Of a stretch of 64,000 nt of DNA, positions 50,094-58,414 are shown piece after piece. The DNA lies in contig NZ_JAHTMW010000005.1 in the NCBI RefSeq assembly GCF_026236535.1, positions 124,001 to 188,000 of the forward strand, given 5' to 3'. The position numbers and the translations under genes are program-made. This stretch comes from Streptomyces sp. SKN60. Its GTDB lineage: Bacteria; Actinomycetota; Actinomycetes; Streptomycetales; Streptomycetaceae. The notes under the pieces are model-generated. The model made no database searches. It was not told where the DNA came from and was given only the letters and a program-made list of their open reading frames with translations. Position 1 is the stretch's first letter. Each line of letters begins with the position of its first letter.

Positions 50094-51281
50094 CTACGCC
50101 CGGCGTTTCGCCGGCCGCCGGGCGATCCGGCCCGCGATCCGCTCGGCGTCGAGCGCCATCTCCCGGAACATCCCGCTGATCGGATTGGTGAACCCGGTGA
50201 AGTACAGCCCCTGCGGCAGTGCCGCCTTCCCGTCCTTGCCGCCCTTCCCTGTCTTCCCGGCCTTGCCCGTGACCGGCCGCCCGCGCTCGTCGAGCACGCC
50301 GAGGTGCCCGAGCAGCGGCTCCAGGGCGCGGCGGTAGCCGGTCGCCGCGATGACCGCGTCCGGGGTGATGCGAGAGCCGTCGGCGAGGACGACCTCGCCG
50401 CCCTCGAAGGAGTCGACGGCGGCCACCGGCTCGACCTTCCCGGCGCGTACGGCCGCGACCAGGCCCACGTCCTGCACCGGGATCGCCCCGGCGCGCACGC
50501 GCGAGTAGAGGCCGCCGGTGGGCCGGGGCAGCCCGTACGCGGAGAGGTCGGCGGTCATGAAGCGCCCGAGCAGCCCGGTCAGCCGGTCGACCAGGCCCAC
50601 CGGGAGCCGGCGGATCAGGATGCCGCTGCGCTGGGTGGGCCAGCCGAGGGTGGAGCGGCGCACGATGTACGGGGGCGTGCGCACCGCGAGCCGGACCCGC
50701 GCGGCGCCGCCGCCGGCCAGGTCCGCCGCGATCTCCGCGCCGGTGTTGCCCGCGCCGACGACGAGGACGTCCCGGCCCTCGTACGGCGTGGGGTTGCGGT
50801 ACGCGCTCGCGTGGACGAGCTCCGCCTTCGCCGTGTACGCGTCCAGGCCGGGCCAGTCGGGCAGCCGGGGCGTGTGGTTGAAGCCGGTGGCGACCACGAC
50901 GGCGCAGCCGACGAGCCGCCGCCCGCCCGTCGCGTGCAGGATCCACTCCTCCTGCTCCTGCTCGATCCGGGTCACCTCCACCCCCGTCACGATCTCCAGG
51001 TCGTGGAACTCCGCGTACTTCTCCAGGTAGCGCACCACGTCCGCGCGGGCCACCCACCGTCCGAAGGAGCGGGGTATGCGAAGCCCGGGCAGCGAGGAGA
51101 GGCGCCGGGTGGTGTGCAGCCGCAGCCGGTCGTAGTGGTGGCGCCAGGAGGCGCCGACGGCGTCCGACTTCTCCAGGACGACGGCCCGTACGCCCCGCGC
51201 GCGCAGGGCGGCGGCGACGGCGAGGCCGCCGGGGCCGGCGCCGACGACGTAAACGGGGTGGGGCTGGGGGGTGACGGTCAT
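50094..51281 (-). CDS. FAD-dependent flavin monooxygenase-like protein
   Basis: A 395-residue flavoprotein of the FMO/TrkA-like class: FAD site VYVVGAGPGGLAVAAALRAR near residue 10, an NADPH site DVLVVGAGNTGAEIAADLAG near 165, and ATGYRRALEPLLGHLG near 310. Between the two nucleotide sites ATGFNHTPRLPDW is the typical linker. Near the C-terminus there is a GKAGKTGKGGKDGK low-complexity insert. Substrate unknown. ATG 51281 has no strong ribosome site, so an upstream GTG near 51308 is possible. Confidence 0.85.
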   Translation of the reverse strand: MTVTPQPHPVYVVGAGPGGLAVAAALRARGVRAVVLEKSDAVGASWRHHYDRLRLHTTRRLSSLPGLRIPRSFGRWVARADVVRYLEKYAEFHDLEIVTGVEVTRIEQEQEEWILHATGGRRLVGCAVVVATGFNHTPRLPDWPGLDAYTAKAELVHASAYRNPTPYEGRDVLVVGAGNTGAEIAADLAGGGAARVRLAVRTPPYIVRRSTLGWPTQRSGILIRRLPVGLVDRLTGLLGRFMTADLSAYGLPRPTGGLYSRVRAGAIPVQDVGLVAAVRAGKVEPVAAVDSFEGGEVVLADGSRITPDAVIAATGYRRALEPLLGHLGVLDERGRPVTGKAGKTGKGGKDGKAALPQGLYFTGFTNPISGMFREMALDAERIAGRIARRPAKRRA

Positions 51282-51414
51282 GAATGCTGAGCGTAATGAC
51301 GCGTACACGCCGTGGGTCTCGGTCAAGAGGGAGTTCGGTTGCGAATCGATCACGCGCGCAGAGGTCTGGCAGGGGTCCGACAGAGGTCTTGCGGAGATGT
51401 GTCGGGATCCGGTG

Positions 51415-51433
51415 AACTGACGGTCTGTCAGTT
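51415..51433. promoter_or_regulatory. CTGAC-N5-GTCAG operator (DoxX operon)
   Basis: AACTGAC-GGTCT-GTCAGTT, perfect 7-bp arms, 32 bp upstream of the DoxX-family ATG. Confidence 0.72.
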
Positions 51434-51465
51434 TTGGTTGTTCCGGGCTCGGGGAGGCACGGCAC

Positions 51466-51915
51466 ATGCAGACGATCTGGCTCACCGGCGCCGAATGGCT
51501 CGCCGTCCTCCGCATCGGCCTCGGCCTGTGGTGGCTGGAGAGCTGGCGCCACAAGGACAAGAAGGGCTGGTTCGAACGCGGCACGGGCATCGCCTGGGCG
51601 GCGGACGTCGCCGGCAAGCACAAGTGGGCGGCGGTGCGCACCGGCTTCCGGAGCGTGGTGACCCCGCGCCCCAAGCTCATGGCGTACGTGGTCGTGTACG
51701 CCGAACTCGCCCTCGGCCTCGGCCTGATCACCGGCCTGCTGACCCCCGTCGCCCTCGTCGGCGGCCTGCTGCTCAACCTCCTCTACCTCGTCCTGATGAT
51801 CCACGACTGGGCCGAGCAGGGGCAGAACGCGATGATGGCGCTGATATCGGTCGTCGCCCTCTTCGCGATGTCCTGGCAGACCTGGTCCCTCGACCATGCG
51901 ATCGGACTCTTCTGA
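51466..51915 (+). CDS. DoxX-family membrane protein
   Basis: A 149-residue protein with four helices: WLAVLRIGLGLWWLESWRHK at the start, MAYVVVYAELALGLGLITGL, LVGGLLLNLLYLVLMIHDW and MMALISVVALFAMSWQTW. DoxX proteins are quinone-linked or redox-associated membrane subunits. ATG 51466 follows GAGGCACGGCAC. It is 13 bp from the DUF35 gene and carries the shared operator, so both belong to the catabolic regulon. Confidence 0.82.
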   Translation: MQTIWLTGAEWLAVLRIGLGLWWLESWRHKDKKGWFERGTGIAWAADVAGKHKWAAVRTGFRSVVTPRPKLMAYVVVYAELALGLGLITGLLTPVALVGGLLLNLLYLVLMIHDWAEQGQNAMMALISVVALFAMSWQTWSLDHAIGLF

Positions 51916-51928
51916 TGGGACCCCTCCG

Positions 51929-52336
51929 ATGACAGCGACGCCGGAAGTCGACGCCTTCACCCGGCCGTACTGGGACGCCGCCGCCGAGGGCCGTCTCCTG
52001 ATCCGCCACTGCACCGTCTGCGACCGGCCCCACCACTACCCGCGCGAGTTCTGCCCGCACTGCTGGAGCGAGCAGGTCGAATGGCGCCGGGCGGAAGGGC
52101 GCGCGGTGCTCTACACCTGGTCCGTCGTGCACCGCAACGACCTCCCGCCGTTCGGCGACCGCGTCCCGTACGTCGCCGCCGTCGTCGACCTCGCCGAGGG
52201 CCCCCGGATGATGACCGAGATCGTCGACTGCCCGGAGGTGGAGCTCCGGATCGGCATGGACCTGGAACTCGCCTTCAGGCCGGAGGGCGAGAACGGCGAG
52301 TTCCAGGTGCCTGTCTTCAGGCCTCTGAACGCGTGA
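51929..52336 (+). CDS. DUF35 Zn-ribbon/OB-fold protein
   Basis: A 135-residue protein with a rubredoxin-like zinc ribbon (CTVCDRPHHYPREFCPHC, four Cys) near residue 27 and an OB fold (VLYTWSVVHRNDLPPFGDRV, VDLAEGPRMMTEI). DUF35 proteins pair with thiolases or MaoC-like proteins in steroid and acyl-CoA degradation and bind CoA. No thiolase gene is next to it. ATG 51929. Converges on the AraC gene with a 20-bp overlap. Confidence 0.87.
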   Translation: MTATPEVDAFTRPYWDAAAEGRLLIRHCTVCDRPHHYPREFCPHCWSEQVEWRRAEGRAVLYTWSVVHRNDLPPFGDRVPYVAAVVDLAEGPRMMTEIVDCPEVELRIGMDLELAFRPEGENGEFQVPVFRPLNA

Positions 52337-53210
52337 TCCGCTCGACCGGGATCCACAGCTGGGAGTCCGTGTTCGTGCCGATCTCCACCGGCTGGGTCCG
52401 CAGCAGCTCCGGACCCGGCCGGCTCGTGTACGGGTTGGACGGGAACCACTGCGTGAACACGTCCCGCCACAGCTCCTGCAGCGCGCTCGGGTAGGGGCCG
52501 TGGTCGTCGAAGACCGCCCAGGTCCCGGCCGGCACGTCGAGGACGTCGAGCGCGTCGGAATCTTCTGACAGCTCCGCCTCGGGGCCGGTCGCGACGCCGA
52601 TCCAGTAGTCCACCTCGGCGCCCTCCTCACGGCTCTCGGACAGATGCTCCACGGCCGACAGGACCCCCGCCGGCTCCCGGTCGGACAGCGCCTTCATCCG
52701 TACGATCGTCTCCACGCCCAGGCTCTCCACGAACGCGGCGCCCGCCGGGTTCACCCCCTCGTGGACGAGCGGGATCCGGGCCTTCCGCCCGACCAGACGG
52801 AACGCGTCCTGCTCGACGATCCGGTATCGCATGCTGCTGCTCCCTTCGATGACGACTCGGAAGGACATCCGCGGCTGCGAGACGAGCGCGGCGCCGTCGC
52901 GCCGGGCCTCGCCCGGCCCGATGCCGTGCACGGAGCGGAACGCGCGGGCGAAGGCCTCGCCCGAGCCGTAGCCGTACGACACGGCCACGTCCAGGAGCGT
53001 CCGCTCGCCGGACAGCACCTCGGCCCCGGCCAGGGTCATGCGCCGGCGCCGTACGTACACCGAGAGCGGCATCCCGGCGAGCGCCGAGAACAGGCGCCGG
53101 AAGTGGTACTCCGAGGTCGCCGCGATCCGCGCGGCCTCGGCGACGTCCACCTCGCGGTCCGCGAGATGGCGCTCCACATGGTCCAGCGCCCGGTTGAGCC
53201 CCTCCAGCAC
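52317..53210 (-). CDS. AraC-family regulator with GyrI-like effector domain
   Basis: A 297-residue regulator. N-terminal AraC HTH pair (LADREVDVAEAARIAATSEY, DVAVSYGYGSGEAFARAFRS) covers residues 10-105. The C-terminal half is a GyrI/SOUL-like ligand-binding domain (MRYRIVEQDAFRLVGRKARI, VPAGTWAVFDDHGPYPSALQ, TQPVEIGTN-type end). Such Rob-like proteins sense small lipophilic or drug ligands. GTG 53210 with GGAGGGG 5-8 nt upstream. Divergent from the GH15 gene. Confidence 0.87.
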   Translation of the reverse strand: MLEGLNRALDHVERHLADREVDVAEAARIAATSEYHFRRLFSALAGMPLSVYVRRRRMTLAGAEVLSGERTLLDVAVSYGYGSGEAFARAFRSVHGIGPGEARRDGAALVSQPRMSFRVVIEGSSSMRYRIVEQDAFRLVGRKARIPLVHEGVNPAGAAFVESLGVETIVRMKALSDREPAGVLSAVEHLSESREEGAEVDYWIGVATGPEAELSEDSDALDVLDVPAGTWAVFDDHGPYPSALQELWRDVFTQWFPSNPYTSRPGPELLRTQPVEIGTNTDSQLWIPVERITRSEA

Positions 53211-53377
53211 GTCAGCCCCTCCGCCTTTCCTTCCACCCCGGTTCTTCCGGGGTGTCTTCACCGTAGGAACCCCCACCCTCCCAGCACCCGACGATCCGTG
53301 CCCGGAACGATCGGGTTCCGACGCGGTGCGGTGTGCGGCGCGGTGCGGTGCGCGGCGCTGTGCCCGATAGTGGAAGC

Positions 53378-55240
53378 GTGAAGCGGTATCCGCTCATCGC
53401 CGCGCACGGCCTGGTGGGCGACCTGCAGACGTGCGCGCTCGTCTCGGACGAGGGCGTCGTCGACTGGTTCGCGGTCCCGCGCTTCGACTCCCCGGGCGTC
53501 TTCTCCGCGCTCCTCGACCACGACCGCGGCGGCTGGTTCCGCCTCTCGGTGGACCCCGCGGACGGCGGCGAGGTGACGACGAAACAGCTCTACTACCCCG
53601 ACACCGCCCTGCTCGTCACCCGCTTCATGTCCCCCGACGGCGTCGGCGAGTTGATCGACTGGATGCCGCCCGACCGCACCGGTCGCGCCACCGACCGGCA
53701 CGCCATCCTGCGTGTGATGCGCTGCACCCGCGGCACCGTCACCTTCACCCTGGAGTGCCGGCCGCGCTTCGGCTTCGGCCGCGACCCGCACGAGACCACG
53801 CTCGACGGCCCCACCGCCGCCTTCCGCGCGCCCGGCGTCGCCGCGTACCTCCAGTCGAACGTCCCGCTGGAGCGGGACGGCGAGTTCGACGTACGCGGCC
53901 GCCTCACCCTCACCGAGGGCGCCGTCGCCGGCGCCGCCTTCACGGTGACCGGCCCGCAGGACCCCGTCCCGCCGCTGCCCGGCCCCGAGGAGGTCGAGGC
54001 GGCCCTGTGGGACGCCGTCGACTTCTGGCAGGGCTGGGTGCGCACGGCCCGCTACCGGGGCCGCTGGCCCGACATGGTGCACCGCTCCGCGATCACCCTC
54101 AAGCTCCTCACGTATCTGCCCAGCGGCGCCCCGATCGCCGCCGGCACCCTCGGCCTGCCCGAACTCGTCGGCGGCGAACGCAACTGGGACTACCGCTACA
54201 CCTGGATCCGCGACGGCTCGCTCGCCGTCCGGGCCCTCCTCGACCTCGGGTTCGTGGACGAGGCGGCGGCGTTCACGGACTGGCTGACCGACCGCGTGAA
54301 GGAGCGCACCGAGAGCGCGGAGGCCGTACGCCCGCTCCAGATCATGTACCGGGTGGACGGCGACCCGTGGCTGCCCGAGGAGATCCTGACCGACTTCGAG
54401 GGCTACCGCGGCTCCGCGCCCGTACGCGTCGGCAACGGCGCCGCCGACCAGCTCCAGCTCGACATCTACGGCGAGGCCCTCTACGCCCTCGCCCAGGGCC
54501 GCGGCCTCGACACCCAGCCCACCCACGAGGGCTGGCGGGCGGTCTCCGGGCTGCTCGACTGGCTGGCGAAGTCCTGGGACGAACCCGACGAGGGCATCTG
54601 GGAGACCCGGGGCGGGCAGCGCGACTTCACCTTCAGCCGGGTGATGTCGTGGGTCGCCTTCGACCGCGGCCTGCGGCTCGCCGAGGAGTTCGGCCGCCCC
54701 GCCGCCCTCGACGCCTGGCGCACGGCCCGCGACGCGATCTACGCCCAGGTCATGCAGCGCGGCTGGAGCGACAGCCGACAGGCCCTCGTCCAGTACTACG
54801 GCGGTGACGTCCTCGACGCGTCCCTGCTGCTCATCCCGCGCTCCGGCCTCCTCAGCCCCACCGACCCGGCCTGGCTGAGCACCCTCGACGCCATCGAGCG
54901 CAGCCTCGTCCAGGACAGCCTGGTGCACCGCTACGACCCCGCCGCCTCCCCGGACGGCCTGCGCGGCGCCGAGGGCACCTTCAGCCTGTGCACCTTCCTG
55001 TACGTGGACGCGCTCGCCCGGGCCGGCCGGGTGCGGCAGGCCCGTTTCACCTTCGAGAAGATGCTCACGTACGCCAACCATGTCGGCCTCTTCGCCGAGG
55101 AGATCGGGCCAAGCGGCGAGCAACTCGGCAACTTCCCGCAGGCGTTCACCCATCTCTCGCTGATCATGGCGGCGACGACGCTGGACGAGGCCCTTGACGC
55201 GCGGGAGGCGGGAGCGCGGGAGGCGGGGCCTTCGCGCTAG
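53378..55240 (+). CDS. GH15 glucoamylase/trehalase-like hydrolase
   Basis: A 620-residue cytosolic glycoside hydrolase family 15 enzyme. The N-terminal super-sandwich domain starts YPLIAAHGLVGDLQTCALVS; the (alpha/alpha)6 barrel contains ERNWDYRYTWIRDGSLAVRA near residue 268, EGIWETRGGQRDFTFSRVMS and the terminal GLFAEEIGPSGEQLGNFPQA with a catalytic Glu. In actinomycetes such proteins act on trehalose or maltodextrins; no signal peptide is present, which fits trehalose turnover. GTG 53378. Degenerate GCGGTGC repeats precede it. Confidence 0.9.
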   Translation: MKRYPLIAAHGLVGDLQTCALVSDEGVVDWFAVPRFDSPGVFSALLDHDRGGWFRLSVDPADGGEVTTKQLYYPDTALLVTRFMSPDGVGELIDWMPPDRTGRATDRHAILRVMRCTRGTVTFTLECRPRFGFGRDPHETTLDGPTAAFRAPGVAAYLQSNVPLERDGEFDVRGRLTLTEGAVAGAAFTVTGPQDPVPPLPGPEEVEAALWDAVDFWQGWVRTARYRGRWPDMVHRSAITLKLLTYLPSGAPIAAGTLGLPELVGGERNWDYRYTWIRDGSLAVRALLDLGFVDEAAAFTDWLTDRVKERTESAEAVRPLQIMYRVDGDPWLPEEILTDFEGYRGSAPVRVGNGAADQLQLDIYGEALYALAQGRGLDTQPTHEGWRAVSGLLDWLAKSWDEPDEGIWETRGGQRDFTFSRVMSWVAFDRGLRLAEEFGRPAALDAWRTARDAIYAQVMQRGWSDSRQALVQYYGGDVLDASLLLIPRSGLLSPTDPAWLSTLDAIERSLVQDSLVHRYDPAASPDGLRGAEGTFSLCTFLYVDALARAGRVRQARFTFEKMLTYANHVGLFAEEIGPSGEQLGNFPQAFTHLSLIMAATTLDEALDAREAGAREAGPSR

Positions 55241-55869
55241 CCCAGCGGCGGGGCGATCGCCTGCACGTCGGCGCCCTCGCCGACCCAGAGCGCGATGAAG
55301 AGCGCGGCCGTGGCCTCCAGGAGGCCCGACCGGTCCAGGCCCCCGGCCGCGAGCGGGGTGCAGCCGAGGTCCGCGACCAGGGCCTGGACGCGGGCGAGGG
55401 CGGCCTCGTCGTCGCCGCAGACCGGGACGGCGAGGGGCCGCCCGTCGAAGACGGGTGGGCGCAGCCGCCAGACGTCCTCGTGGCAGAGGTTGAAGGCCTT
55501 CACGACCCGCGCCTCCGGTGCCGCCTCGGCCAGCTGCCGCGCGGCCGACGGGCCGCCCTCCGTCAGCAGCCGGAAGCCCGGCCCGACGGGGTTGGAGCAG
55601 TCGACGAGCGTCCGGCCCGCGAGGGCGGTGCGCAGCTCCCGTACGACGCCGGCGCCCGCCCCGTACGGCAGGGCGGCCAGGACCACCTCACCGAACTCGG
55701 CGGCCGCCCGCAGCCCGCCGCCCCGCGCCCCGCCCCCGAGCCGTGCGGCGAGCCCGGCCGCACGCGCCAAGTCCCGCCCGCCGATGGTCACTTCGTGCCC
55801 GGCGCGCACCCATTGCGTGGCGAGCGCGTCGGCCATGTTGCCCGTTCCCAGTACGCCGATCCGCATCAT
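55237..55869 (-). CDS. NADPH-F420-reductase-like oxidoreductase
   Basis: A 210-residue Rossmann protein of the F420:NADP oxidoreductase family: RIGVLGTGNMADALATQWVR at the start, TIGGRDLARAAGLA (NADP selectivity loop), VVLAALPYGA, and VKAFNLCHEDVWRLRP in the middle. It transfers hydride between NADP(H) and F420 or reduces a related substrate. Start ATG 55869 or 55866. Divergent from an HxlR regulator, a common pairing. Confidence 0.85.
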   Translation of the reverse strand: MMRIGVLGTGNMADALATQWVRAGHEVTIGGRDLARAAGLAARLGGGARGGGLRAAAEFGEVVLAALPYGAGAGVVRELRTALAGRTLVDCSNPVGPGFRLLTEGGPSAARQLAEAAPEARVVKAFNLCHEDVWRLRPPVFDGRPLAVPVCGDDEAALARVQALVADLGCTPLAAGGLDRSGLLEATAALFIALWVGEGADVQAIAPPLG

Positions 55870-55954
55870 GGTTCCCCTCTCTCCGTCGGCCTCTCCGTCG
55901 GCCGACGAGCCGATGACACCGACGCTAGAGAGCCGCTCGGGCACCATTCGGTAC

Positions 55955-56326
55955 GTGACGCCCGACGCCTATCTCGCGGACTGCCGCGCCCGCCTCGCCT
56001 TCGACCTGCTTTCCAACACCTGGAACGCGGTGGTCCTCTGGGCCCTCCGTGACGTGCCCCTGCGCCCGGTCGAACTCCGCGACCGCATCGGCGGGATCAG
56101 CTCCAAGGTCCTCAACGAGACCCTCCGCCGCCTCCAGTTCAACGGCCTGATCGACCGCCGCCCCCGGCCCGGGGCCTCGCCCCCGCACGTCGCCTACGCC
56201 CTGACCCCGCTGGGCCGGACCCTGCTGCCCGCCATCGATCTGATCGGCGCGTGGGCCTTCGAGCACGGGGACGAGGTGATGGCCGCGCAGGAGAAAGCCG
56301 GAGGGGAGGGGGTGTCTGCGCCGTGA
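55955..56326 (+). CDS. HxlR-family transcriptional regulator
   Basis: A 123-residue winged-helix regulator: CRARLAFDLLSNTWNAVVLW, RPVELRDRIGGISSKVLNET and LRRLQFNGLIDRRPRPGA. HxlR proteins often sense redox or electrophiles, but the usual N-terminal Cys is followed here by an Arg. GTG 55955 matches family length; a longer start is possible. Divergent from the F420-type reductase and probably its regulator. Confidence 0.87.
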   Translation: MTPDAYLADCRARLAFDLLSNTWNAVVLWALRDVPLRPVELRDRIGGISSKVLNETLRRLQFNGLIDRRPRPGASPPHVAYALTPLGRTLLPAIDLIGAWAFEHGDEVMAAQEKAGGEGVSAP

Positions 56327-56397
56327 CCTTGTCGTTATCCACGGCGTATCGATCGCCGGGCCCGCGCCCGGTCGTCCCCCAGAGAGGCAGGATCCCC

Positions 56398-56634
56398 ATG
56401 AAGAAGCTGAAGGCCGCCGCCGTCGTACTCGGTTCCCTCGCCGTCGCCGGTGCCGTCGCGCCCGCCGCGAGCGCCGCGGAGTCGGCGCTGCCGCTCGCGC
56501 AGGTGACGGACAGCGTCGGTGGTGTCGGCAACGTCGCCAAGACCCTGCCGCTGGACGGCGCGACGACCTCGGGCCTCGGCAACCTGCCGGTGAAGAACCT
56601 CCCGGTCCTCGGTGGCCTGCCCATCGGCGGCTGA
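56398..56634 (+). CDS. Small secreted protein, Gly/Leu-rich
   Basis: A 78-residue precursor: Sec signal of 26 residues ending SASA, mature part of about 52 residues with LPLAQVTDSVGGVGNVAKTL and the repetitive LGNLPVKNLPVLGGLPIGG. No cysteines, so not a chaplin; the composition is like other abundant small secreted proteins of Streptomyces whose role is unknown. ATG 56398 has AGGA 8 nt upstream. A strong terminator follows. Confidence 0.75.
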   Translation: MKKLKAAAVVLGSLAVAGAVAPAASAAESALPLAQVTDSVGGVGNVAKTLPLDGATTSGLGNLPVKNLPVLGGLPIGG

Positions 56635-56665
56635 GTCCGCGGCGCGCGCACCACGCTGCCACTCC

Positions 56666-56706
56666 CGGGCCCGGGGCGAGGCGATCACGGCCTCGCCCCG
56701 GGCCCG
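56666..56706. terminator. Strong bidirectional terminator
   Basis: A 17-bp perfect stem (56666-56682 with 56690-56706) and 7-nt loop GATCACG between the convergent small secreted gene and HAD gene. Confidence 0.88.
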
Positions 56707-56726
56707 CGCGCGTCAGGGGCGCCGGC

Positions 56727-57350
56727 TCACACCCAGGCCAGGATCTCCGGCGCCGCCTCCGCGAGCGTCGCGAAGTGCCGCTGCGAACCTTCCGCCGGGG
56801 ATGCCGTGTTGACGGTCCAGACGGTCATCCCGGCCGCCCGCCCCGCCCGTACGCCGGTCGGCGCGTCCTCGATCACCAGACACCGAGCCGGGTCCGCCCC
56901 GAGGATCTCCGCCGCGCGCAGATACGGCACGGGCGACGGCTTGCCCTCCGCCACCGACGCCGCGTCCACCACGACCTCGGGCACGGGCAGCCCGGTCCGC
57001 TCGAACCGCCCCCGCACCCGGTGCTCGTAGTTCGACGTCACCAGCGCCCACCGCCCGGCGGGCAGCGCCTTCAACAGCTCGCCGGCCCCGGCGAACGCCC
57101 CGTACACCCCCGTCCGCACGTCCTCGTCCTCCAGCGCGTGCAGCAGCGCCAGACACTCCGCCGGATCCGCCCCGGGCGCCACGGCCGCGAACGTCTCCAC
57201 CGGCCGCGTCCGCAAAGCGACGGCGTACACCTCGGCCCCGTCGAGCCCGTGCCGCCCGGCCCACGCGTGCCAGACGCGCCGCTGGTTCTCGACGGCGTCC
57301 ATGAGGGTGCCGTCGACGTCGAAGAGGACGAAGTTGTTCTCGCTTGTCAC
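56727..57350 (-). CDS. HAD-superfamily phosphatase
   Basis: A 207-residue HAD hydrolase of the beta-phosphoglucomutase/Gph-like subclass: FVLFDVDGTLMDAV (nucleophile Asp) near residue 8, ALVTSNYEH (motif II), VAEGKPSPVPYL (Lys) and LVIEDAPTGVRAGRAAGM (motif III). Dephosphorylates a small metabolite, probably a sugar phosphate. GTG 57350 has no clear ribosome site. Confidence 0.88.
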   Translation of the reverse strand: MTSENNFVLFDVDGTLMDAVENQRRVWHAWAGRHGLDGAEVYAVALRTRPVETFAAVAPGADPAECLALLHALEDEDVRTGVYGAFAGAGELLKALPAGRWALVTSNYEHRVRGRFERTGLPVPEVVVDAASVAEGKPSPVPYLRAAEILGADPARCLVIEDAPTGVRAGRAAGMTVWTVNTASPAEGSQRHFATLAEAAPEILAWV

Positions 57351-57402
57351 GCGGGGAGAGTACTCCGATGAGTTTTCGGGGCCGCCGCCGTCTACCCCTC
57401 GT

Positions 57403-57427
57403 AAGCCAAGCCAAGCCAAGCCAAGCC
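57403..57427. repeat. Pentanucleotide tandem repeat (AAGCC)5
   Basis: Five exact copies of AAGCC at 57403-57427, in the promoter region 27 bp upstream of the hydrolase ATG. A simple-sequence tract of this kind is prone to slippage. Confidence 0.9.
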
Positions 57428-57453
57428 GGCAGCAGCACGGAGGAGACGAAGAG

Positions 57454-58245
57454 ATGCCCTACGCCGAAGTCAACGGAATGTCCCTGTACTTCGAGGAGCA
57501 CGGCGCGAGCGAGGACACCGTTCCGCCGCTCGTCCTGCTCCACGGCGGCTTCGGCGCCGGGGAGATGTTCCAGCCGCTGCTGGCCGCCGGGCTCGGCGAG
57601 GGGCGCCGGGTGATCACCGTCGATCTGCAGGCGCACGGGCGGACGCCGGACGTCGTCGGCCGGCCGATGTCGATGGAGGCGATGGCCGACGACGTGGCCG
57701 GGCTCGTGAAGGAGCTCGGGCTGCCCGCCGTCGACGTCCTCGGCTACTCCCTCGGGGCCGGGACCGCCGCCCGGCTCGCGGTGCAGCACCCGGATCTGGT
57801 GCACCGGGTGGTGCTGGTGTCGATGCCGGCACGGCGCGAGGGGTGGTTCCCGGGCGTGCGGGCGCAGATGGACGCGATGCACGAGGGCGCGGCTGACGCG
57901 CTGAAGCAGTCGCCGATGTACGAGCTGTACGAGCGGCTCGCGCCGCGGCCGGAGGACTGGCCGGTGTTCGTCGACAAGGTCGCGTCGATGAACCGCCGCG
58001 ACTACGACTGGACCGAGGAGCTGAGCGCGGTCACCGCACCCGTGCTGCTCGTCTTCGCCGACGCGGACGGGATCAGCCCGGTGCACATGGTGGAGTTCTA
58101 CGGGCTGCTCGGCGGCGGCCACAGGGACCCGGGCTGGGACGGCGCCGACCGGCCCGCGTCCCGCCTCGCCGTGATCCCGGGGGCCACGCACTACGACCTG
58201 ATGTTCTCGCCGCTGCTCGTGCCGGTGGTGCGGTCGTTCCTGTGA
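57454..58245 (+). CDS. Alpha/beta hydrolase
   Basis: A 263-residue alpha/beta hydrolase: LLHGGFGAGEMFQPLL near residue 28, nucleophile GYSLGAGTAARLA near 95 and catalytic His in PGATHYDLMFSPLL. ATG 57454 has GGAGACGAAGAG upstream. The pentanucleotide repeat sits between its ribosome site and the HAD promoter. Substrate unknown. Confidence 0.85.
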   Translation: MPYAEVNGMSLYFEEHGASEDTVPPLVLLHGGFGAGEMFQPLLAAGLGEGRRVITVDLQAHGRTPDVVGRPMSMEAMADDVAGLVKELGLPAVDVLGYSLGAGTAARLAVQHPDLVHRVVLVSMPARREGWFPGVRAQMDAMHEGAADALKQSPMYELYERLAPRPEDWPVFVDKVASMNRRDYDWTEELSAVTAPVLLVFADADGISPVHMVEFYGLLGGGHRDPGWDGADRPASRLAVIPGATHYDLMFSPLLVPVVRSFL

Positions 58246-58374
58246 CGGGCGGGCCGGACGCACGCGGTGACGATTCCGCAGGTGAAAGCCGTCCGCCTGG
58301 AGAGTGAGTAAAGCGCTCCTCACGGGATTTTCTCCGGCTCCTCCCGAAAGCATCTGGTTTTGGCAAAGAGCCAG

Positions 58375-58389
58375 CGTGTCGACGACACG
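58375..58389. promoter_or_regulatory. Palindrome CGTGTCG-A-CGACACG
   Basis: A perfect 15-bp palindrome 25 bp upstream of the PEP-mutase-like gene. A GTCAG half-site overlaps its right end, but a full CTGAC-N5-GTCAG site is not formed. Confidence 0.45.
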
Positions 58390-58414
58390 TCAGAAGCTTC
58401 GGAGGAGTCAGCCA

